Part shown: positions 9,465-20,648 of the stretch, one piece after another
Layout: each line of letters starts with the position of its first letter
Numbering within the stretch: the stretch's first letter is position 1
Source of the DNA: Ahniella sp.
Lineage (GTDB): Bacteria; Pseudomonadota; Gammaproteobacteria; Xanthomonadales; Ahniellaceae
DNA: 64,000 bases
Reading direction: 5' to 3'
Assembly (NCBI GenBank): GCA_016712105.1
Contig: JADJRU010000026.1
Span: 1 to 64,000, forward strand
Notes under the pieces: generated by a model
The model's input: the letters and a program-made list of their open reading frames with translations, nothing else
Database searches by the model: none
Told to the model about the DNA's origin: nothing
Program-made: the position numbers and the translations under genes

Positions 9465-10263
9465 TCCCGATCGACAGGATCCATTGGAGCAGGCGATCGA
9501 GCGCATCGGCGAAGCGCGAGACGAAGCGCAGGCGCTGGCGCCGCTCGTCGAACAAGCCGAACGGGTGTCGCACTGGCGCACCGTGCAGCGGTTCTGGCCG
9601 CTGCTGCTGATCGCTGTCATCGCTACCTTGCTGGTTTCGAGTGGTGTGGTGCAGGAACTGAGCCTCGAAAACCTGCAGAACCGTCATGGTGAGTTATCTG
9701 CGTTGGCGACGCACTACCCCCTGCTGATCCGCCTCGCAGTATTTTTCACGATCGTCACGCTGATCGTCACCAGCCTGCCCGGCTCGCCCCTGTTGGCGAT
9801 TGTCGGTGGGTTGTTGTTCGGCATTGGCGAAGGTGCGTTCTGGTCCGTGCTCGGTGACAGTACCGGGGCGCTGATCCTGTTCTGGCTGACACGCCGCTCG
9901 CTTGGTCAAGGCACACCCGGAACGCCCGGCGCACTCATCGGCAAACTGAAGGCAGGCTTCCTTGCGCACCCAACCAGCTTTTGTTTGTTCTTGAGATTGG
10001 TGCCGGTGTTCCCTTTCTCGCCGGTCAGCATTGCCCTTGCGTGGCTCGGTTGCCGCTGGCGCACGTTCGCCTGGACTACGGTGTTGGGCGTCGCGCCGAG
10101 TGCCGTCGTTTATGCCGCCATCGGGGATGGCTTTGAAGCCGCCTTGAAGGAACACCGTGCGCTCAGCATGGACATGCTCTCCGAGCCCCGCTTCCTGCTG
10201 CCGATGATCGGCATGGGCGTGCTGGCCCTGTTGCCGGTGTTGATGGGTCTGAAGCGAAAGTAG
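9457..10263 (+). CDS. VTT-domain (TVP38/DedA-like) integral membrane protein
   Basis: Start chosen at a GTG at 9457, in frame with an open frame that begins earlier at 9337 but would overlap the TPR gene. The GTG is preceded by a purine-rich GAGTGGA. The 268-residue product has a soluble N-terminus, one membrane helix (WPLLLIAVIATLLVSSGVVQ), then the VTT core: GSPLLAIVGGLLFGIGEGAF, a G-rich re-entrant region, and FCLFLRLVPVFPFSPVSIALAW with the family's R-x-x-P-x-x-P-F signature. DedA/VTT proteins are implicated in lipid scrambling and membrane homeostasis. Translationally coupled to the TPR lipoprotein. The family is well supported; the function here is not known. Confidence 0.86.
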   Translation: MTDPDRQDPLEQAIERIGEARDEAQALAPLVEQAERVSHWRTVQRFWPLLLIAVIATLLVSSGVVQELSLENLQNRHGELSALATHYPLLIRLAVFFTIVTLIVTSLPGSPLLAIVGGLLFGIGEGAFWSVLGDSTGALILFWLTRRSLGQGTPGTPGALIGKLKAGFLAHPTSFCLFLRLVPVFPFSPVSIALAWLGCRWRTFAWTTVLGVAPSAVVYAAIGDGFEAALKEHRALSMDMLSEPRFLLPMIGMGVLALLPVLMGLKRK

Positions 10264-10349
10264 GCTGGTGCTCAGCACCAACACGTCCGAAAGTTCGTGA
10301 AAGATTCCGGCCCACTCGCCGGTCGGATTGCAACGGGAGAACCATTTAC

Positions 10350-11571
10350 ATGCGCCAAAGACTGCTCGTTGCCTCCATCCTGTTGACGCTTCTGCCCGCT
10401 GCCCAAGCGGAGGGTGAGTGGCAGGTCTTCGGCCATGCCGCCGTATCGGGCTCCAGCAGCCCCGACACCCGAAGCTGGCGCAACGGCGGTGCTGGCCGTT
10501 ATCTCGACGACCATCCGCGCTTCAGCAGCCATCTCGGTGTTCTGTGGCAACCCACGCTGGAATGGGAACTGATGCTGCACACGCGCCTGGATAGCGACGA
10601 CCGCGGCGGTGCCGATACCTTGGGCATCGTGGAGGCCTACGCGTCTCGCCGGTTCTTCCTGGACAGCGGCAGCAGTTGGCGCGTCAAGGCCGGTCAGTTT
10701 TTCCTGCCGACCTCACGCGAAGCGATCGACCCGCTATGGCAGTCGCGGTATCACCTTGGCCTGTCGAGCCTGAACAGTTGGATCGCCGAAGAGTTCCGGC
10801 CGATCGGCGTCGAAGCGTCATGGCGCAACAACGATGAAGCCGATTACGAAGTGGAACTCGGTGCCACGGTCTTCGGCGGCAACGACAGCTCCGGTGCCCT
10901 ACTCGCCTGGCGCGGTTTTGCCAGCCACGATCGCCTGAGTGTGTTGGGCGAGGTGTTGTCCCTGCCCGACCTGCCGACACTGCAGAACGAATTCGCCGGC
11001 CAACGTGATGACGGCAGCAAACCATTCGGGCCCGATCTCGATGGCCGCCCAGGTTACGCGCTGCGCGCCCGATTCAGTGATCGGGCTTCCTGGCGATTGA
11101 TCGCGGCGTTCACGGACAACCGGGGTGATCGCGCCTTGTACCGCGGCGAATACGCGTGGGGACACACAATTCTGGCAAGTGGGTGCCGACTGGACAGTGT
11201 CGGAACAATGGACGCTTGCTGCCGAACATCTGCAGGGTCGCTCCGGCATGGGCTTGCCGGGTGCGGCGCGCGTCGACATCGATTTCGATACCACCTATCT
11301 CCTGGCGAGTTGGTTATGGCGACCGGAATGGCGTGCGTCGTTGCGTGCCGAACAATTTCGCATAGTCGACCGTGACGGGTTGCTGGAGAACAACTCGGAT
11401 CGCGGCGACGGCGTCACCGCCAGCCTGTTCTGGCTACCCAACGAACACTGGCGCCTCGGCATCGAGTGGCAGGATCTGGACAGTCGCCATGGTGCGAGTC
11501 CGCTGCTTGGCATCAACTCGGATACGGGTGGCGACGTGGTGCGGGCTGAGGTTCGGTACCTGTTCCCGTAA
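10350..11571 (+). CDS. Porin-like outer-membrane beta-barrel protein, interrupted by one frameshift
   Basis: The N-terminal part begins with a Sec signal peptide (MRQRLLVASILLTLLPAAQA) and reads as alternating amphipathic strands (WELMLHTRLDSDDRGG, SWRVKAGQFFLPTSREA). The frame is lost at a GGGG run (11158-11161). Deleting one G restores A-W-D-T-Q-F-W and continues to the stop at 11571 with more barrel strands, ending in the aromatic VRAEVRYLFP typical of BamA-recognised barrels. The corrected length is about 406 residues. It is probably a substrate-unknown porin. An assembly indel is more likely than true inactivation because the distal part still has barrel-like composition and a barrel C-terminus. 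Confidence 0.72.
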
Positions 11572-11657
11572 GCCACTCTCACCAAACTGACCTACGTTAT
11601 GGATTCTGGAAAATCCGTCGGGTGTAGACCATTCGACTGAACGAAATCGAAGCAATT

Positions 11658-11764
11658 CTTCTCCCGCTAGCGGGAGAAGATGCCGACAGGCAGATGAGGG
11701 AAATCTGGCGACGCGCGAACCCTCATCCGGCCTTCGGCCACCTCTCCCGTGAACGGGAGAAGGG
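11658..11764. repeat. Dispersed hairpin-ended repeat element, copy 1
   Basis: A perfect 22-bp palindrome with half-site CTTCTCCCGCT (11658-11679) opens the element and CTCTCCCG-TGAA-CGGGAGAAG (11744-11764) closes it. Inside lie GATGAGGG and the matching CCCTCATC, so the whole 107 bp is an imperfect inverted repeat of the MITE/REP-like kind. It occupies the otherwise gene-free 11572-11869, between convergent porin and hemF genes, where it could act as a bidirectional terminator. Related copies are at 36596-36781 and 48605-48912. Confidence 0.8.
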
Positions 11765-11869
11765 ATTATCTTTTGACGTGCCACTCAGTTTGATGCGCGA
11801 ATAGGCACCAGGGAGCGGTGCATTCAAGGCGTCCCCAGACTGCGTTCCCCCGGATCACGACTCAGGGCC

Positions 11870-12760
11870 CTACAGCCAATCGCGCGGACTCAGATAAGCC
11901 GCCAACCTGGCTTCTTCGCTGTCGGCCTCGGGCACAAAACCATACTCCCAGCGCACCAGCGGTGGCATCGACATCAGGATCGATTCGGTTCGACCACCCG
12001 ATTGCAGGCCGAACAGCGTGCCGCGATCGAATACGAGATTGAACTCGACGTACCGGCCGCGTCGGTACAACTGGAACTCCCGCTGGCGCTCACCATATGG
12101 GGTGTCGCGGCGACGCGTGACGATCGGCAGGTAGGCATCGAGGAAGCCGTCGCCCACGGCACGCTGGTAGGCAAAACAGCGATCGAATTCCCAGCGGTTC
12201 AGATCATCGAAGAACAGGCCGCCGACACCGCGGGTCTCGGCGCGATGCTTCAGGAAAAAATAGCGGTCGCACCAGGCTTTGTATTCGGGGTACACCTCGG
12301 GACCAAACGGAACGGACAAGTCGTGTGCGACCTGATGCCAATGCCGCACGTCCTCGTCGACCGGGTAAAACGGTGTGAGGTCGAAACCGCCGCCGAACCA
12401 CCACAGCGGCTCATCATCCGTCGTGCTGAACAGGCGCACATTGAGGTGGGTGGTCGGGATATACGGGTTTCGCGGATGGAACACCAGGGACACGCCCATC
12501 GCTTGCCATGGCCGACCCGCCAGCTCCGGTCGATGCGCTGTCGCCGACGCCGGCAACGAGGCGCCAGACACCCGCGAGAAGCCGATACCGGCTTGCTCGA
12601 ATACGGCACCATCACGAAGAATCCGTGTGCGGCCACCGCCGCCTTCTGCGCGGGTCCAGGCGTCCTCATGGAAACGCGCGCCGCCGTCAGCGGTTTCGAT
12701 CGCGGTGCAGATGCGATCCTGCAAACCCATCAGATATTGCTCGACGGCTCTTACGTCCAT
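11870..12760 (-). CDS. hemF: Oxygen-dependent coproporphyrinogen III oxidase
   Basis: The 296-residue product matches HemF throughout: W-x-R-x-E-G-G-G-G-R-T-R-I near the N-terminus, then SLVFHPRNPYIPTTHLNVR, WWFGGGFDLTPFYP, KAWCDRYFFLKHR and RRGRYVEFNLVFDRGT. The enzyme oxidatively decarboxylates two propionates of coproporphyrinogen III to give protoporphyrinogen IX using O2, in the cytoplasm. Presence of the O2-dependent form indicates aerobic haem synthesis. The start overlaps the end of uppP by 10 bp. hemB lies elsewhere in the window (39.7 kb). Confidence 0.97.
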   Translation of the reverse strand: MDVRAVEQYLMGLQDRICTAIETADGGARFHEDAWTRAEGGGGRTRILRDGAVFEQAGIGFSRVSGASLPASATAHRPELAGRPWQAMGVSLVFHPRNPYIPTTHLNVRLFSTTDDEPLWWFGGGFDLTPFYPVDEDVRHWHQVAHDLSVPFGPEVYPEYKAWCDRYFFLKHRAETRGVGGLFFDDLNRWEFDRCFAYQRAVGDGFLDAYLPIVTRRRDTPYGERQREFQLYRRGRYVEFNLVFDRGTLFGLQSGGRTESILMSMPPLVRWEYGFVPEADSEEARLAAYLSPRDWL

Positions 12761-13566
12761 GTTTTGGACCCCACCAGAATCAGCACCACGACACCCAGCG
12801 CCACGCGGTAGATGACAAACGGCGTCATACCGGCACGGCGCAGGAACCCGAGCAGGAAGTGAATACAGGCAAGGCCCGCAAACAAGGCGACACCGGCGCC
12901 CAGCATGAACGCCCCCGCGTCGAAAGCCTCGTCACCACGCCACAGGTTCAGTGCACCATGCGCACACGCAGCAATCGTGATCGGCACCGACAGCAGGAAC
13001 GAGAAACGTGCTGCATCGACGCGTTGCATCCCCAAGGCCAAAGCCACGGTCATCGTGATGCCGGAACGAGAGACACCGGGAATCAGTGCAGTTGCCTGCC
13101 CCAGGCCAATCAAGAGTCCATCGCGCCAACCCAGACTGGCCCAGGCACGTTGTTTGCCGCCCAGGCGATCGGCCGCCAACAGCATCAGACCGAACACGAT
13201 CAGGTTGATCGCAATCAACAAGGGCGCCCGCAGGGTGTTGGCGAACGCTTCACCCATGGCCAGACCAACGATGACCGCAGGGATGGTGCCGATCACGAGA
13301 ATGGCCGCAAGCCGGCGGTTCTGCGTGTGCTCTTCACCCGCGAGTCGTGGATCGGCGCAGGAGCGCGTCATTTGCCACAGATCATTGCGGTAATACAGCA
13401 GCACGGCACCCAGTGTGCCGGCGTGTAACGCCAGATCAAAGGTTACGCCCTGATACGGCCAACCCAGGAAGAACCCGACCAGACCCAGATGCCCGGAGCT
13501 CGAAACCGGCAAAAACTCGGTTGCGGCCTGCACGAGTGCGAGTACGACAACATGCCACCATTCCAT
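12751..13566 (-). CDS. uppP: Undecaprenyl-diphosphatase
   Basis: A 271-residue polytopic membrane protein with the BacA/UppP signatures TEFLPVSSSGHL near the N-terminus (catalytic Glu and Ser region) and PGVSRSGITMTVALALG in the middle (catalytic Arg). It dephosphorylates undecaprenyl diphosphate to recycle the lipid carrier for peptidoglycan and other glycans, and confers bacitracin tolerance when abundant. It is upstream of and overlapping hemF, so the two are likely co-transcribed. Confidence 0.97.
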   Translation of the reverse strand: MEWWHVVVLALVQAATEFLPVSSSGHLGLVGFFLGWPYQGVTFDLALHAGTLGAVLLYYRNDLWQMTRSCADPRLAGEEHTQNRRLAAILVIGTIPAVIVGLAMGEAFANTLRAPLLIAINLIVFGLMLLAADRLGGKQRAWASLGWRDGLLIGLGQATALIPGVSRSGITMTVALALGMQRVDAARFSFLLSVPITIAACAHGALNLWRGDEAFDAGAFMLGAGVALFAGLACIHFLLGFLRRAGMTPFVIYRVALGVVVLILVGSKTWT

Positions 13567-13696
13567 CAGTCAAACATTCCCAGAGACAATCGCCGGAGCA
13601 TAAACAAACCCGTCGGCTGGGTCATGGCAAAAATCCGGCAACGCTGGACAGTCCAACTCCGGGGCGGGCGATGGCCGGCCCCGAGGTGGCGGTTGA

Positions 13697-14544
13697 TCAT
13701 TCTTTCGCGGCAGCAGCCGGCTTGCGGAAACGTGCAGGGTCATGCGGTCGGATTCACCGATCGCGACGTACTTCTCGCGATCCTTGTCACCGTGGCGCAA
13801 GGACGGCGGCAGAGCCCAAACGCCACCTTCGTAATCCTTTGTGTCTTTCGAATTGGCGTTGATCTCGCTTTCGGCTTCGAGCACAAAACCGGCAGCGGTG
13901 GCGAGCGAGACCACGTATTCCTGGGCAATGTAGCCAGACTTGGCGCTGTCCTCGGCACTGGTGCCGGGTGCTGCACGATGTTCCACCACGCCGAGCACGC
14001 CACCTGGCTTCAGCACGCTGAAGAAGCCCTTGAACATGTCACCGTCGGCCTTGGCACCCGTCCAGTTGTGGACATTGCGGAACGTCAGCACCGCGTCGGC
14101 ACTGTCGGCCGCGCCGAAGCTGGCCTTGCCCATGCTGAACGCGACCGTCTTCACTTCGCCATAGTTCGTCGCATCAGCCGCAAGCTTGTCGGCAAAGGCC
14201 TGATTGCTCTTGGCGTAGTAACCGCGTGCGCCTTCACTCGATGCACTGGCCGGATCGACGACTGCCGCCGTGAGCGTGCCGCGACCTTTCAGCCAAGGGG
14301 CCAGCACTTCCGTATACCAGCCGCCGCCGGGCGTGATCTCGATGACGTTCATGGTCGGCTCGACGCCGAAGAACGCCAGAGTTTCTTTAGGGTTGCGATA
14401 GGGATCACGTGCCTTGTTCGCTTCGGCGCGATGGCTGCCGGCGAGGACGCTGTCGAGGGTCACGTCGGATGCCACGACCGAACCGGCCATGGCCATCGAC
14501 AACACGGAGACGGAAGCGAAGGAAATCAGGGCTTTGTGCAACAT
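13697..14544 (-). CDS. Exported SAM-dependent methyltransferase-like protein, frameshifted near its C-terminus
   Basis: Start set at the ATG at 14544, which follows GAGG by 9 bases and begins a Sec signal peptide (MLHKALISFASVSVLSMAMA). The class I methyltransferase motif I region reads NVIEITPGGGWYTEVLAPWL, with later DAVLTFRNVHNW and GGVLGVVEHRA. It belongs to the periplasmic methyltransferase-like family often annotated as class I SAM-dependent methyltransferase, function unclear. As read, the frame runs on to 13570 with an alien proline-rich tail. Adding one base near 13733 gives RFRKPAAAAKE and a stop at 13697, which looks like a natural family ending. The corrected protein is about 282 residues. 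Confidence 0.78.
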
Positions 14545-14635
14545 CGGCAATACCTCGGACTTGGGTGGAAAGTCCGAGGCTAACATGCCCAATGTGACGA
14601 GCTCATGGGAAAGTCGGCACGGTCAGCCCCCAGAG

Positions 14636-14663
14636 CCTGTTTCCCGACAACATGCTAAACAGG
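14636..14663. terminator. Hairpin at the 3' end of gltD
   Basis: CCTGTTT and AAACAGG form 7-bp arms around a 14-base loop that overlaps the gltD stop. No T-run follows, so this is a weak candidate for a terminator or RNA-stability element between gltD and the methyltransferase gene. Confidence 0.2.
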
Positions 14664-16136
14664 TCTTCGTAACCACTGGACGATACTGGCGGCGGCGTCC
14701 CGGCCATCCTGCACGGCGGTCACGACAAGATCCGCGCCGCGCACCGCGTCACCACCGGCAAACACGTTCGACCGGCTGGTCTGATACGGCAGGCGGTCCG
14801 GTATGCGGGCGGAACGCGGCGAATCACTTCGGCAGACCTCAAGCCTTGCATCGGCCGACCAATCACCTGATGGCAAATGCGCAGTCAACCAGTCGGACTG
14901 CTCGGCACGAAATCCGAACGCCAGGATCACCACATCGGCAGCAATCTCGGTTTCGCTGCCGGCCTTGGTCGTCAGGCCTGCACCTCGCGCCGGCAGCTCC
15001 GTCTCGACTACACGAACGGCCCGCACGGCACTGCCGGCTCCATCCGCGTGACCGAGGATCTCCAGAGGTTGACGCTGGAACAGGAACTGCACGCCTTCAT
15101 CCCGCGCGTTCTTGACTTCGCGACGGCTGCCTGGCATCGACGCCTCATCACGGCGATAGACACACGTGACATGGGCCGCCCCCAAACGCACGGCAGTCCG
15201 CACACAATCCATGCCGGTATCACCACCGCCCAGCACAACTACCCGTTTGCCGCGCACGTCGAGCGTGGGCGCTGGATTGACCCAACCAGCGATGGGCCAG
15301 TTCTGAGCCTCAGGGGTCCCCAGTACGGCGCGCCCGTTCGCAATCAGGAACGGCAACGCGGGCAATGCCCCCGGACGATCCTGACCGGGCAAGCCACCGT
15401 CAACGTATCGGTAGGCGCCGTTGCCGACAAACACGGCATCAAAATCCGCCTCCAGCGATTCAAGGCTCACATCACGACCAATCTCGACACCCAGATGGAA
15501 CAACACACCCATGCCTTCCAGAAGCTGTCGCCGGGTGGCGATGACTTCTTTCTCCAACTTGAACGGAGGGATTCCGAACGTCAGCAGTCCGCCGATTTGT
15601 TCGTAACGATCGAACACATGCGCTTCGATGCCGGCGCGCGCCAGACGATCGGCGCAAGCCAGACCCGCAGGGCCGGCGCCGATGATCGCGACACGCCGAC
15701 CCGTTGCCTTCACCTTGCTGAGATCGGGCCGCCAACCGGCTTTGACGGCCGTATCGACGATGTACTTTTCGACCGATCCGATCGTGACCGCTTCGAAGCC
15801 CACATTGATCGTGCAGGCGCCTTCGCACAGTCGATCCTGCGGGCAAACCCGACCGCAGATTTCCGGCAGAGGATTGGTCTCATGTGCCAGGTCACAGGCT
15901 TCGAACAGTCGACCCTCGCGCACCAGCGACAACCAGTTCGGAATGTCATTGTGAACGGGGCATTTCGCCGAACAGTAGGGATTGCCGCAATCCAGGCAAC
16001 GGGCACTTTGTTCCGCAGCGCCCGCGGGATCGTAACCGCCGTAGATTTCCGACCAGCCGAGCACTCGCACGGCCACCGGCAATTCGCGCGGCTGTTTGCG
16101 CGGCACGTCGATGAACTGGAATGGCGTCGGCTTCAT
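14655..16136 (-). CDS. gltD: Glutamate synthase (NADPH) small subunit
   Basis: The 493-residue protein has the GltD layout: N-terminal 4Fe-4S ligands in RCLDCGNPYCSAKCPVHNDI and GRVCPQDRLCEGACT, the FAD motif VAIIGAGPAGLACADRLA, and a second nucleotide-binding motif VVVLGGGDTGMDCVRTA for NADPH. It passes electrons from NADPH to the large subunit, which converts glutamine plus 2-oxoglutarate into two glutamates. The start overlaps the stop of gltB by 4 bp, so the subunits are translationally coupled. glnD, whose product controls nitrogen signalling, lies 8 kb upstream on the same strand. Confidence 0.97.
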   Translation of the reverse strand: MKPTPFQFIDVPRKQPRELPVAVRVLGWSEIYGGYDPAGAAEQSARCLDCGNPYCSAKCPVHNDIPNWLSLVREGRLFEACDLAHETNPLPEICGRVCPQDRLCEGACTINVGFEAVTIGSVEKYIVDTAVKAGWRPDLSKVKATGRRVAIIGAGPAGLACADRLARAGIEAHVFDRYEQIGGLLTFGIPPFKLEKEVIATRRQLLEGMGVLFHLGVEIGRDVSLESLEADFDAVFVGNGAYRYVDGGLPGQDRPGALPALPFLIANGRAVLGTPEAQNWPIAGWVNPAPTLDVRGKRVVVLGGGDTGMDCVRTAVRLGAAHVTCVYRRDEASMPGSRREVKNARDEGVQFLFQRQPLEILGHADGAGSAVRAVRVVETELPARGAGLTTKAGSETEIAADVVILAFGFRAEQSDWLTAHLPSGDWSADARLEVCRSDSPRSARIPDRLPYQTSRSNVFAGGDAVRGADLVVTAVQDGRDAAASIVQWLRRPV

Positions 16137-19100
16137 GCGGCTCTCTTCAAGGTATCGATGAGGGATTCCAGACTGGCGGCCTTCGGCTTGACGAGCCAGA
16201 ACTTGCCGACGTAATCACGGTACTCGGTGAGCAGCGTTCGGCCCCAGGCACTGTCGGTCTCGAACACATGGCGCGTGACCAGTCGCTTGAGATGTTGCAG
16301 GTGATGCTCCATGCCTTCCGGTGACAAACGCAGAATGTCGATCAGCTCATGGTTGTAGCGGTCGACAAAATGGCGGTCGAGATCGAGCACATAAGCCAGG
16401 CCACCGGTGAATCCGGCGCCGAAGTTCATACCGGTCGAACCCAGCACGACCACCACACCACCCGTCATGTATTCGCAGCAATGATCCCCGGCTCCTTCGA
16501 CCACAGCCGTGGCTCCGGAGTTGCGCACCGCGAAGCGCTCACCGGCACGACCAGCGGCATACAACTCACCACCCGTGGCGCCATACAGGCAAGTATTGCC
16601 CATGATCGGCGTATCACGTGGCAGGTATCGGGCCGACGATGGCGGACGCAACACAATCTTGCCGTCGCTCATGCCTTTGCCGACGTAATCGTTCGCGTCA
16701 CCTTCCAGATACAGGTTCAGGCCACCCGCGTTGAACGCCCCGAAACTCTGCCCGGCGTTACCCGACAACCGCACGTAGACCGGCTTGTCGCGCATGCCGT
16801 GGTTGCCATGATGACGTGCGATCACACCGGACAGGCCGGCACCGATCGAACGATCCCGGTTGCTGATCTCGAAACTGAATTCTCCGCCTGTCTTCTGCTC
16901 GATTGCCGGCGTCATCGCCGCCAGCATGCGACCGGCCAACAGCGCTGGATCCCGCGGTGGATTGCGTGTCCCGGCGTCACAATGCTGGACATCGGTGACC
17001 AGCGCGTCATTCGACAGCAAAGGCTTCAGGTCGAGCCCACGCTGTTTGGCCGTCTCACCTTCGAGCACCCGCAACAAGTCGGTTCGCCCGATGATTTCTT
17101 CCAGCGACCGCGCACCGAGCACCGCCAACCACTCTCGGGTCTCTTCGGCCACAAAGCGGAAGTAGTTCATCACGCGTTCGGGCAAGCCGGTGAAATACTG
17201 CTCGCGCAAACGCTCATCCTGAGTCGCCACACCGGTCGCACAGTTGTTGAGGTGACAGATGCGCAGATACTTGCAGCCCAGCGCAATCATCGGCACCGTG
17301 CCGAAACCGAAACTATCCGCGCCAAGCAAGGCTGCCTTGACGACATCCAGACCGGTCTTCAATCCACCATCGATCTGCAACCTCACCTTGCCGCGCAAGC
17401 CGTTTCGCCGAAGTGTCTGGCGGGCCTCGGCCAGACCCATCTCCCAGGGTGTGCCCGCATATTTGATGGACGAGAGTGGGCTGGCACCGGTGCCGCCGTC
17501 GTAACCGGAAATGGTGACCATGTCGGCATAGGCCTTGGCGACCCCGGCGACGACGGTACCGATGCCCGCATGCGCAACCAGTTTCACCGACACCAGCGCT
17601 TCCGGGTTGATCTGCTTCAGATCGAAGATCAATTGGGCAAGATCTTCGATGGAATAGATGTCGTGGTGCGGCGGCGGCGAGATCAGGCCGATGCCCGGCC
17701 GGGCATAACGCAATCGGGCAATCAACTCGTTGACCTTGTGGCCGGGCAATTGCCCGCCCTCGCCCGGCTTGGCGCCCTGCGCCACCTTGATCTGTAGCAC
17801 TTCGGCATGGATCAGGTATTCCGGCGTGACGCCGAAACGACCCGACGCCACTTGTTTGATCTTCGATGATTTTTCGGTGCCCTGGCGCGCTGGGTCTTCG
17901 CCACCCTCGCCGGAGTTCGAGCGCCCGCCAAGCCGATTCATCGCAATCGCCAAGGCTTCGTGTGCTTCCGGCGACAAGGCGCCAAGTGACATCCCGGCCG
18001 AGTCGAATCGTTTCAGCAGGGTATCCACCGACTCCACCTCACTCAGCGGCAAAGCCTGCGGAGCGGGTTTCAGTGCCAGCAAGTCACGCAGCGTCGACGG
18101 CGGGCGGTCATTCACGGCGTGCGCAAACTGGCGGTAGTCGTCGTAGTTGCCGCTCATCACGGCCCGCTGCAGCGTCTGCACCACTTCGGGATTGAACATG
18201 TGGTACTCGCCACCATGGCGGTACTTCAGCAAACTCCCGGCATCCAGACCCTGGCTGTCGTCGAGTGCACTGTCCATCAGGATGCCCGCTTCCAGCTCCA
18301 GATCGCGGAAACCGGCGCCACCGACTCGACTGGGCGTGTGCGCAAAACACAGGTCGACCACTTCGCGTTGCAGGCCGATGATTTCGAACAAGCGTGCGCC
18401 GCGATAACTGCCGATCGTCGAAATGCCCATTTTCGAGATGATCTTGAGCAAACCCTTCTTGATGCCGCGGCGATAACTGCGACCCAGTTCAGTGACTTCG
18501 CCCGAACGTTTCGGCTTGAGCACCTTCTCGCGCCCGAGGCTGAGCAAGGTCTGGTAGGCCAGATACGGATACACCGCCGTGGCGCCATAACCGAGCAGGC
18601 ATGCGACGTGGTGCGGATCTCGCGCGGTACCAGTCTCGATGATCAGGTTGCACTCGCAGCGTAACCCGGCCTGGACGAGATGCTGGTGCACGGCGCCCGT
18701 TGCCAACAACGCGTGAATCGGCAGATCGCCCTCTTGCGGATCGAGGTCGGACAGGACGACGATCACTGTACCGGCTCGCACCGACTGTTCGACCCGTTCC
18801 GCAAGCGCTTCGAGTGCCGCCTTCAGTCCCGTGCCTTGCGGAAAATACAGACGGAACCGCTCGTGCGCGTTGGCGAATTCATCCATCGCCAGAATCTGCC
18901 GCAGTTTTCGCTGTGACAACAGCGGCGAATTGAGCATGACCTGACGCGCGTTCTCGGGCGCCATCTCGAACACGTTGCCTTCGCGCCCGATCTGGGTCAC
19001 GAGGCTCATCACACATTGCTCGCGCAAAGGGTCGATCGGCGGATTCGTGACCTGTGCAAACGCCTGCCGGAAATAGTCGTACAGCGAACGCGGTTGAGCC

Positions 19101-20627
19101 GACAGCACTGCCAGCGGGGTGTCATCACCCATCGAACCGACTGCTTCCTGCTCGGTCTCCGCAAGCACCCGCAACACGTCTTCGCGCTCCTCGCGCGTAA
19201 ACTGGAAGAGCTTCTGATGCCGCAACAGGCGATCGGGCGAAGGGTTCGGCTGCGAGCGCCGGATCGATCAGATCGGACGTCAGATAACGAGTGCCCTGCT
19301 TCAACCAGCGTTTGAATGGCGCACGCGCCCGATTGACGGCATCGATCGCAGCGCTATCGAGCAATTCGCCGCTGTACAGGTCGGCAGCGATCATCTCGCC
19401 CGGGCCGAGTTTGCCCTTGCGGACAATCTGGTCCGCCGGTACGTCGAATACACCGGTTTCGGACGCCACCATCAAATGCCGATCGGCCGTCAGCAACCAA
19501 CGTGCCGGGCGAAGTCCGTTGCGGTCGGCCGTACACGCAGCATGGCGGCCATCACAGAGCACGATCGCGGCCGGACCGTCCCAGGGGTCGATCGACAGCG
19601 CGTGATAGTCGTAGAACGCCGCCAGATCGGGATCCTGGGCTTCGAGCGCACTGGTTGCCGGTGGAATCAGCACGCGCATCGCGTGCAACAGATCCATGCC
19701 GCCGATCAGCAGCACTTCGAGCATGTTGTCGAGGCTCATCGAATCGGAGCCATCGAGCGACACCAGCGGCTTCAGCTCACGCAGATCAATGGCAGGCGTG
19801 CGCCACTTGGCACTGCGCGCTTCCGCCCAATGCCGGTTGCCTTCGATGGTGTTGATCTCGCCGTTATGCGCGAGATACCGGAATGGCTGCGCCAGCGGCC
19901 AGCGCGGCGCCGTGTTCGTCGAAAAGCGCTGGTGGAACGTGATGAAACTGGCCGCCAGCAAGGGGTGACGCAAGTCCGGGTAGAACACCGGCAAGTTGAT
20001 CGGCAACACCATGGCCTTGTAGCCAAGGCTTTGGGCCGACAGCGACACCACATAGAAGTCGCGATCCGACGCCAGCGCCATTTCGCAACGACGACGAGCC
20101 AGGAACAGCGCCCGCTGGAAGCTGGTCTGGTCCATCGCCACGCTGGGCTGAACGAACACCTGCTGGATATCGGGAAGCGAAGCGCGCGCCGCATCACCCA
20201 GCGGACTCAGGTCCACCGGCATGTCGCGCCAGCCGACCACACGAACTTCGACACGTTCGCACTCGAGCCGCAATCGCTCACGGGCTGCCGCGGCCAGATC
20301 CGGGTCGCGGTTCAGGAAGATGTTGCCAGCGGCAAAAATCGGACCAAGTCGATAACCGGCCTCAGCGGCCATCTGGCGCAGGAATTTCTCCGGCTTCGAC
20401 AACAACACGCCGCAACCGTCACCGCTCTTTCCGTCGGCACCCACCGCCCCGCGATGCGCCATACGCGCCAATGCGGTGAGGCCTGAATCGATCAACTCGC
20501 GTTTCGGCTCGGCATCCAGCGATGCGATCAGGCCAAATCCGCAGGCATCATGTTCGAACCGCTGGTCATAGAGTCCCGTCGATTGCGGACCTTGCTCACC
20601 ACCTTCGTTGTCGTCGTGCCTGTCCAT
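16133..20627 (-). CDS. gltB: Glutamate synthase large subunit, interrupted by one frameshift
   Basis: Start at ATG 20627 after a GAGGG-type ribosome site. The N-terminal class II glutaminase region contains YDQRFEHDACGFGLIASLD with the nucleophilic Cys29 exposed after processing. The second open part carries the central and FMN domains (SMGDDTPLAVLSAQPRSLYD, YDGGTGASPLSSIKYAGTPW), the 3Fe-4S ligands in ICHLNNCATGVATQ, and the C-terminal glycine-rich beta-helix. The two parts meet near 19230-19245, where the sequence has one base too many. Removing one restores a continuous protein of about 1,497 residues, the normal GltB length. The frameshift is probably an assembly error. It forms the GOGAT holoenzyme with GltD. 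Confidence 0.95.
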
Positions 20628-20648
20628 CCTGCCCTCACAAATTTTTAG

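Noticed and set aside
16133..20627. gltB as two separate genes or a true pseudogene
   Set aside because: The two halves are complementary parts of one enzyme joined by a single-base shift, and gltD is intact and coupled to the downstream half.
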